Below, piece after piece: positions 5,809 to 9,794 of a stretch of DNA of 9,794 bases. Both the position numbers and the translations under genes were made by a program. The number at the start of each line of letters is the position of its first letter. Positions within the stretch are counted from its first letter, which is position 1. The notes under the pieces were generated by a model that saw only the letters and a list, made by a program, of their open reading frames with translations, was not told the origin of the DNA and ran no database searches. Location of the stretch: positions 1 to 9,794 of the forward strand of contig JAGGXQ010000105.1 of assembly GCA_021162925.1 (NCBI GenBank), written 5' to 3'. This DNA comes from Nitrososphaerota archaeon (lineage in GTDB: Archaea; Thermoproteota; Nitrososphaeria; Nitrososphaerales; JAGGXQ01).

Positions 5809-6502
5809 CTACGACGACCTTCTCCTTCTCTATAGCCTTCAGGTCTTTAAGTGTATCCAAGGAGCGCCAGAACCCTTCGTACTTGTATGCGTAGATGACC
5901 CCCATTTCGCTGAGCTTTGGGAACGTGGTCTGCTCTATGTCCCCCTTCTCCGGGATCACCCGGACGACTTCCCTGTTCATCAGGTAAACCCCGCCGTTTA
6001 TGTAGAGGCCGGGTATGGCCGGCTTCTCTACGAACCTGCTCACCCTGTTGCCGCTAAGCTCTATCATCCCGTAGGGGGAGACGAATGGGACGACCATCAA
6101 CGTGAGCTTGGAGTTCATCTCCCTGTGAAACCTCGCCATATCCCTGAGGTCCGCGTTGCATATTATGTCCCCGTTGAGCACGAAGAACTCTTCGTCGTCG
6201 AACTTCGAGGCCGCGAGCTTGATGGCCCCCGCCGTCCCCAAGGGCCTGTCCTCGACCGAGTATATGATCCCGTCCAGCCCCTTCTTGTCGAAGTAATCCT
6301 TGATCTTCTCCCACATGTAGCTGGTGGCGAGCACGAACCTTTCTACGCCATGCTTCTGTAGCCACTCCATCTGCCATTCCAGCAGGGGCTTCCCCCTTAT
6401 CGGGACCATGGGCTTGGGTATCCTGTTGGTTATGGGTCTGAGCCTTAGGCCCAGTCCGCCGGCGAGGATCACCGCGGTTTTGATCGACATATAACGGCTC
6501 AC
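5765..6502 (-). CDS. Sugar-1-phosphate nucleotidyltransferase (RmlA/GMPP-like)
   Basis: A 245-residue enzyme that makes an NDP-sugar from a sugar 1-phosphate and an NTP. The signature LAGGLGLRLRP (13-23) continues to PKPMVP (29-34); LNGDI holds the metal-binding aspartate, and FVEKP and INGGVYLM are further family motifs. There is only the nucleotidyltransferase fold, without the C-terminal beta-helix of longer relatives, so it is probably a dedicated short transferase. The GTG start at 6502 overlaps the aminotransferase stop in GTGA. ATG at 6490 (MSIKTAVILAGG) is a plausible alternative. The last 15 or so residues are polar, lie outside the core fold and are encoded by the overlap with the next gene. 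The base and sugar used cannot be assigned. Confidence 0.92.
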   Translation of the reverse strand: MSRYMSIKTAVILAGGLGLRLRPITNRIPKPMVPIRGKPLLEWQMEWLQKHGVERFVLATSYMWEKIKDYFDKKGLDGIIYSVEDRPLGTAGAIKLAASKFDDEEFFVLNGDIICNADLRDMARFHREMNSKLTLMVVPFVSPYGMIELSGNRVSRFVEKPAIPGLYINGGVYLMNREVVRVIPEKGDIEQTTFPKLSEMGVIYAYKYEGFWRSLDTLKDLKAIEKEKVVVDEGSGPDTDLQRKG

Positions 6503-7596
6503 TTTCCTTTTCTTATAAAAATTTTTATCAGTTCGACGATTTTGCTCATCGCCTCTCGATCGAGCTTCTGGTGGACCGGCAGGGAGAGGATGCGCTTCGA
6601 AGCGTATTCGGTCTTCGGGAGCCTTATGTCGCGCTTCGAGTAGAGCCCGCTCAAGTGGACCGGCGGATCGTAGTAGACCCTGGCCTCCACACCCTTCTCG
6701 TTAAGGTGGTTCAAAAGCCCGTCCCTATCTTCCGTCGCTATCGTGTAGAGGTACCAGTTGTACCTCATCCCTTCGAGTTCCTTGGGTAGCTCTATGCCCA
6801 GACCGTCGAGCCCTTCGCTCAGGAGCCTGGCGTTCCTCCTCCTGGCCTCTATGAACCCTTCAAGCCTGTCCATCTGGACCGATAGGATCGAAGCCTCGAT
6901 CTCGGGCATCCTGAGGTTCAGGCCTAGGGTTTCGTAATCGTATCCCTTCCTCATCCCTTGGTTCCTTATCAGCCTCAGCCTATCCGCCAGGGCTTCGTCG
7001 TTCGTCGCCACGGCACCACCCTCCCCGGAGGTTATCGGCTTGCTGGCGTAGAAGCTGAAGCACCCTAGCTCCCCGATGCTCCCCGCCTTCCTCCCCTTGT
7101 AGACGCTCCCTATGGCCTGGCATGCGTCCTCTATTACGTATAACCCCTTCTCTTCCGCCAATTCGAGCAACTCGTCCATCTTCGCCAGGTGCCCGAAAAG
7201 GTGGACCGGGATCAGGGCCTTCGTCCTCTCCGTTACCTTCCTCCTCGCATCCTCGGGGCTCATCGTGTAGTTGTCGAGGTCTATATCCACGAAGACCGGC
7301 CTACCTCCTAGGGCCAGGACTACGTTGGCGGTCGCCCCGAACGTGAGGGAGGGGACGAGCACCTCATCGCCGGGCTTGAGCCCTATCGCCATCATCGAGG
7401 CGAGTAATGCCGAAGTGCCCGAGTTCACGGCTACCACGTCCTTGACCCCTAGGTAATCCCTGAGCTTCCCCTCGAACTCCCTTACCATCTCCCCACCTTC
7501 GTAGGAGGAGCTCGTGAGCTTCAGGCTCCTGAGGACCTTAATTACGTTGTTCGCCTCTTCGTCCCCGAAGAAGGGCTCGTTTATCCTTATCCTCAT
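6499..7596 (-). CDS. DegT/DnrJ/EryC1/StrS-family PLP aminotransferase
   Basis: A 365-residue fold-type I PLP enzyme of the family that usually puts an amino group on a keto sugar bound to a nucleotide. Visible elements: NSGTSALLA (58-66), which binds the cofactor phosphate; D157 in IEDACQA, which contacts the PLP ring nitrogen; and the Schiff-base lysine K186 in FYASKPITSGEGG. The length is normal for the family. The presence of K186 argues for an aminotransferase and not a sugar dehydratase. It is the first gene of the sugar cassette and implies an amino sugar as product, but the sugar is unknown. ATG at 7596 lies 22-28 bp downstream of TTATAAA, so the cassette probably has its own promoter even though tyrS ends only 29 bp upstream. 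Confidence 0.94.
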   Translation of the reverse strand: MRIRINEPFFGDEEANNVIKVLRSLKLTSSSYEGGEMVREFEGKLRDYLGVKDVVAVNSGTSALLASMMAIGLKPGDEVLVPSLTFGATANVVLALGGRPVFVDIDLDNYTMSPEDARRKVTERTKALIPVHLFGHLAKMDELLELAEEKGLYVIEDACQAIGSVYKGRKAGSIGELGCFSFYASKPITSGEGGAVATNDEALADRLRLIRNQGMRKGYDYETLGLNLRMPEIEASILSVQMDRLEGFIEARRRNARLLSEGLDGLGIELPKELEGMRYNWYLYTIATEDRDGLLNHLNEKGVEARVYYDPPVHLSGLYSKRDIRLPKTEYASKRILSLPVHQKLDREAMSKIVELIKIFIRKGK

Positions 7597-7617
7597 GATC
7601 CTTCGGAAATCCGGGGG

Positions 7618-7624
7618 TTTATAA
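7618..7624 (-). promoter_or_regulatory. TATA box for the sugar cassette
   Basis: TTATAAA on the minus strand follows the tyrS stop codon (7628-7626) by one base and lies 22-28 bp before the aminotransferase ATG at 7596. A nearly leaderless transcript covering all three cassette genes is expected. Confidence 0.6.
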
Positions 7625-7625
7625 C

Positions 7626-8690
7626 CTATTCGTACCCTTCGAACGGCTCCAAGAGCTCCTTCTTGTTCTCAAAGTGCCTCCTGACCGGGTCTATTATGCG
7701 GTTAAGGTATCTGGCGACCGCCTCCTTCAGGTCCTTCGGGTGAACGGCACCCTTCTCGTACTCCCTCCTCAGCTCTTCGAAGCTCCCGAACGTTACATCC
7801 CCTCCGTATTTGGACGGCCTCTCCACGACGAATTCGTCGAACTCGTGGAATATTATAAGCCTGGCCATCTCGAGGATCGGGTTGTTCTCGGATACCCTTT
7901 CGGGGCACCAGGCCTTGAGTACCTTCTTCCTCAAGGTCTCCTCGTCGTCGTGTATGAAGATGCAGTTCTGGGGCTTCGACTTGCTCATCTTGCTCGAAAC
8001 CACCAAATCCATCGCCTCGTCCTCTTCTAGCCCGAGCATCCTAGGGGGCTCTAGCCCTAGGAGGAGGCTGTGGTGGACCGCTACCGGGACCTTCCACCCT
8101 AGCTTCGGGAACACGTCCCTGACGAGCATGTGCACCTTCCTCTGATCCATCCCCGCGTGGACTATGTCCAGGTCGAGCGCCTTTATATCCGAGGCCTGCA
8201 TCGGCGGGTAGAGGTACTGGGCGAAGCTCAGCCTCTCCTTCTTGCTCCTCCCCATTATGGTGAGGCATCTCGTGATCCTGGCCAGGCTTACGTGCCTACA
8301 TATCTTGACCAAGTTCTCCCAGTATTCGTCGTTCCCCCGATAGAGGTCTGAACCGTAGATTATCCTAGAGCCCTCGCAGAAGAACCTGAACGCTTCCTCG
8401 TAGTACCTCCCGGCCTTCCTTATCCTATCCCAATCGCCCCCAAGCTTCTCGTTTATGTAGCTGTGCCAGTCGGCGAGCAGGATCGTGGTCCTTACGCCCG
8501 CCTTAAGGAAGTCGTTTATCTTGAACCCGTTGACTATCAGGCTCCCCAGGTGTAGCTTGCCGGATATTTCCAGCCCTATGTAGTGCTTGGGCCTGGCTTC
8601 GGTCTCGAGCAATTCACGAAGCTCGCCTTCGGTGACGACCTCCTCCGTAGGGGGCCTTGTGATGAGCTCGATCCTCTCCGTTACGTCCAT
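7626..8690 (-). CDS. tyrS: Tyrosyl-tRNA synthetase, archaeal type
   Basis: A 354-residue class I aminoacyl-tRNA synthetase that charges tRNA-Tyr. The first ATP motif is HLGS (47-50, the HIGH equivalent) and the second is KMSKS (234-238). Tyrosine recognition is shown by Y37 in HYIG and by Y161, Q165 and D168 in YPPMQASD, which align with the archaeal TyrRS pocket and separate it from TrpRS. Compared with the Methanocaldococcus enzyme as I recall it, an insertion of about 17 residues (about 214-231, EPPRMLGLEEDEAMDLVV) precedes KMSKS. ATG at 8690 follows a TATA-like element by 23-30 bp. The gene is divergent from the membrane protein at 8727. Confidence 0.95.
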   Translation of the reverse strand: MDVTERIELITRPPTEEVVTEGELRELLETEARPKHYIGLEISGKLHLGSLIVNGFKINDFLKAGVRTTILLADWHSYINEKLGGDWDRIRKAGRYYEEAFRFFCEGSRIIYGSDLYRGNDEYWENLVKICRHVSLARITRCLTIMGRSKKERLSFAQYLYPPMQASDIKALDLDIVHAGMDQRKVHMLVRDVFPKLGWKVPVAVHHSLLLGLEPPRMLGLEEDEAMDLVVSSKMSKSKPQNCIFIHDDEETLRKKVLKAWCPERVSENNPILEMARLIIFHEFDEFVVERPSKYGGDVTFGSFEELRREYEKGAVHPKDLKEAVARYLNRIIDPVRRHFENKKELLEPFEGYE

Positions 8691-8697
8691 TCCAAAG

Positions 8698-8705
8698 CTT
8701 TTAAC
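8698..8705 (+). promoter_or_regulatory. TATA-like box for the GT-C-like gene
   Basis: CTTTTAAC on the plus strand lies 22-29 bp upstream of GTG at 8727. It supports that start over the much longer reading frame that opens at 8583 inside tyrS. Confidence 0.45.
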
Positions 8706-8712
8706 TCACCTT

Positions 8713-8720
8713 TTTTAAAA
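8713..8720 (-). promoter_or_regulatory. TATA-like box for tyrS
   Basis: On the minus strand TTTTAAAA lies 23-30 bp upstream of the tyrS ATG at 8690. It sits between the plus-strand box (8698-8705) and the plus-strand start, so the two promoters are interleaved. The A/T run continues for about two bases on each side, so the exact box is uncertain. Confidence 0.45.
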
Positions 8721-8726
8721 AGGTTC

Positions 8727-9692
8727 GTGAAGTCCCCTTTGAACGGAAAGGGCCTGTGGTTGGTTCTGGCTACGGCGTTCGCCCTGAGGCTCGTCCTCAT
8801 CCTCATCCTGCCCCCATCCACCGACGTCTTTTACGTGAACAGGGAGGCGGTCTCGGCCCTGCTAGCCGGGGAGAACCCCTACACTCACGTCTTCACCTCG
8901 GTCCCTAGCTACCTGATGACGCCTAATTCACAAGACGTTTACGCATACCTCCCATCGACCCTGCTCTTTTACCTGCCTTTCTACTTCATCGACATAAGGG
9001 TTGGGAACGCGGTTGCTGATCTGCTCGTGGCCCTCTCCATATACCTGATAAGGAGGGAGCTGTTCGGGGACAGGGGGATCCTAGCCCCAGCCATCTACCT
9101 CTTCTTCCCCCCTTTCATCCTCTTCACCTCGTATTACTCCAACAACGTCGCCATCCCGGCCTCCTTCGCCCTTCTATCCATCTACATGCTCCTTAAGAGG
9201 AGGGAGGGCTTGGCCGGCCTTTTCCTCGGCATCTCGCTCTCCTCCCTCCAGCTCTCCTTCCTGCTCCTCCCCCTCCTGTTCTACTACTGCCTGAAGAAGG
9301 GGACGCTAAAGCCGATCTACATCAGCCTGCTGACCTTCTCGGCCATCGTGATCCCTTTCTTCGCCCAGAATCCTGACGAATTCGTCAGGGACGTTCTGCT
9401 CTTTCAGCTCCAGAGGCCGCCTCTCCCCTTTCTGTCGAGGGAGGCCTTGAACCTGAGCCTCTCGGGCTTGCTCATGCCTTTAGGAGTCAGGATCCCTCTT
9501 TCGATAAGGGTGGTTTTAACCGCGATCCCCCTGATCTTTCTGTCCCCCTTATCGACCCGGCCTAAGGGCCTGGTTCTGTCCTTGGCGATCTTTTCCTCCC
9601 TCTCGACCTTCTTGCTACCTAACGAGGTCTTCGGCCACTACTACCTGATCCCCTTCTCCCTTTACTTGGCCGGGCTAGAGAAACTTAAATAG
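8727..9692 (+). CDS. Polytopic membrane protein, probable GT-C-type glycosyltransferase
   Basis: A 321-residue integral membrane protein with about eight hydrophobic segments, the first at about 9-28. The first loop has the pattern TDVFYVNREAVSALLAGENP, with acidic residue D33 soon after the first helix and a later GENPY. This resembles GT-C enzymes (mannosyltransferase and DUF2029-like families) that use lipid-linked sugars outside the membrane. The family assignment rests on this motif and topology and is not certain. I chose GTG at 8727 because of the TATA-like box at 8698-8705 and because the frame upstream of it (from 8583) lies inside tyrS on the opposite strand and is not membrane-like. 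It may act on products of the nearby sugar cassette, which is inference. Confidence 0.85.
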   Translation: MKSPLNGKGLWLVLATAFALRLVLILILPPSTDVFYVNREAVSALLAGENPYTHVFTSVPSYLMTPNSQDVYAYLPSTLLFYLPFYFIDIRVGNAVADLLVALSIYLIRRELFGDRGILAPAIYLFFPPFILFTSYYSNNVAIPASFALLSIYMLLKRREGLAGLFLGISLSSLQLSFLLLPLLFYYCLKKGTLKPIYISLLTFSAIVIPFFAQNPDEFVRDVLLFQLQRPPLPFLSREALNLSLSGLLMPLGVRIPLSIRVVLTAIPLIFLSPLSTRPKGLVLSLAIFSSLSTFLLPNEVFGHYYLIPFSLYLAGLEKLK

Positions 9693-9696
9693 AAAC

Positions 9697-9706
9697 CTAA
9701 ATATAT
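9697..9706 (+). promoter_or_regulatory. TATA box for the gene at the right edge
   Basis: CTAAATATAT begins 4 bp after the preceding stop codon and lies 22-31 bp before ATG at 9728, giving a predicted leaderless transcript. Confidence 0.55.
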
Positions 9707-9727
9707 CACTTAAGACTACGGAATGGT

Positions 9728-9794
9728 ATGGGCTCTAAAGCCCTTCAAGAGGAGAAGGTCGTCAAGATTTTGAGGGCATCGTACTACGTGTTCC
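9728..9794 (+). CDS. Unidentified protein, N-terminus only (runs off the window)
   Basis: The frame from ATG at 9728 stays open to the window edge and begins MGSKALQEEKVVKILRASYY. The TATA box at 9697-9706 supports this start. ATG at 9723 in another frame closes after 16 codons. About 22 residues are too few to name a family; I do not recognise it. Confidence 0.55.
   Translation, partial: MGSKALQEEKVVKILRASYYVF

Noticed and set aside
8583..8726. 48-codon N-terminal extension of the GT-C-like protein
   Set aside because: It lies within tyrS on the other strand, is not membrane-like, and would have to be transcribed from inside tyrS; GTG at 8727 has a suitable TATA-like box.
1..9794. Mobile element, CRISPR or defence island
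   Set aside because: No transposase, integrase, direct repeats with regular spacing, terminal inverted repeats or known defence genes were seen; gene composition and codon use look uniform.

Overview
The window comes from an archaeon, most likely a thermophile of the TACK group. It carries archaeal or eukaryote-like information genes (archaeal DnaG, Pelota, archaeal-type TyrRS, a TtuA/NcsA-type tRNA thiolase and an archaeal SRP RNA). TATA-like boxes sit about 22-32 bp before several starts, which would give almost leaderless mRNAs. TTG and GTG starts are common, arginine is mostly AGG, and the SRP RNA is very GC-rich. The exact lineage cannot be fixed from the sequence alone. I see no mobile element, CRISPR array, tRNA gene or phage gene; the region is compact core genome.

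Layout. Positions 1-344 (minus) hold the N-terminal part of an O6-alkylguanine-DNA alkyltransferase (Ogt), cut by the window edge. It shares a 39-bp divergent promoter region with a plus-strand SAMHD1/dGTPase-like HD phosphohydrolase (384-1640). The roughly 330-bp space up to 1974 has no protein gene but holds a complete minus-strand SRP (7S) RNA, about 1633-1946. Its terminal helix overlaps the last codons of the convergent HD gene. Further right on the minus strand, in transcription order, are dnaG (5070-3961), pelota (3959-2922), the tRNA thiolase (2906-1974) and then the SRP RNA. This run combines RNA surveillance, ribosome rescue, tRNA modification and protein targeting.

Positions 5119-7596 (minus) carry a three-gene sugar cassette: a DegT-type aminotransferase, a sugar-1-phosphate nucleotidyltransferase and a DPM1-like GT2 glycosyltransferase. 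The genes overlap by 4 and 44 bp and so are probably one transcript. Upstream of it is tyrS (7626-8690, minus). Tyrosyl-tRNA synthetase shares a 36-bp divergent promoter region with a plus-strand polytopic membrane protein (8727-9692) that resembles GT-C glycosyltransferases. Together with the cassette it may belong to cell-surface glycan assembly, which is inference. The window ends in the first codons of an unidentified plus-strand gene (9728 on).

The most interesting points are in the SRP RNA: a paired C-A to U-G exchange in the otherwise near-invariant SRP54-binding loop, a GGGA loop in place of GGAA, and the overlap with a coding gene. There is also a recurrent regulatory layout in which TATA boxes are either interleaved between divergent starts or lie directly on the preceding stop codon. 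I found no convincing undescribed defence or mobile system.
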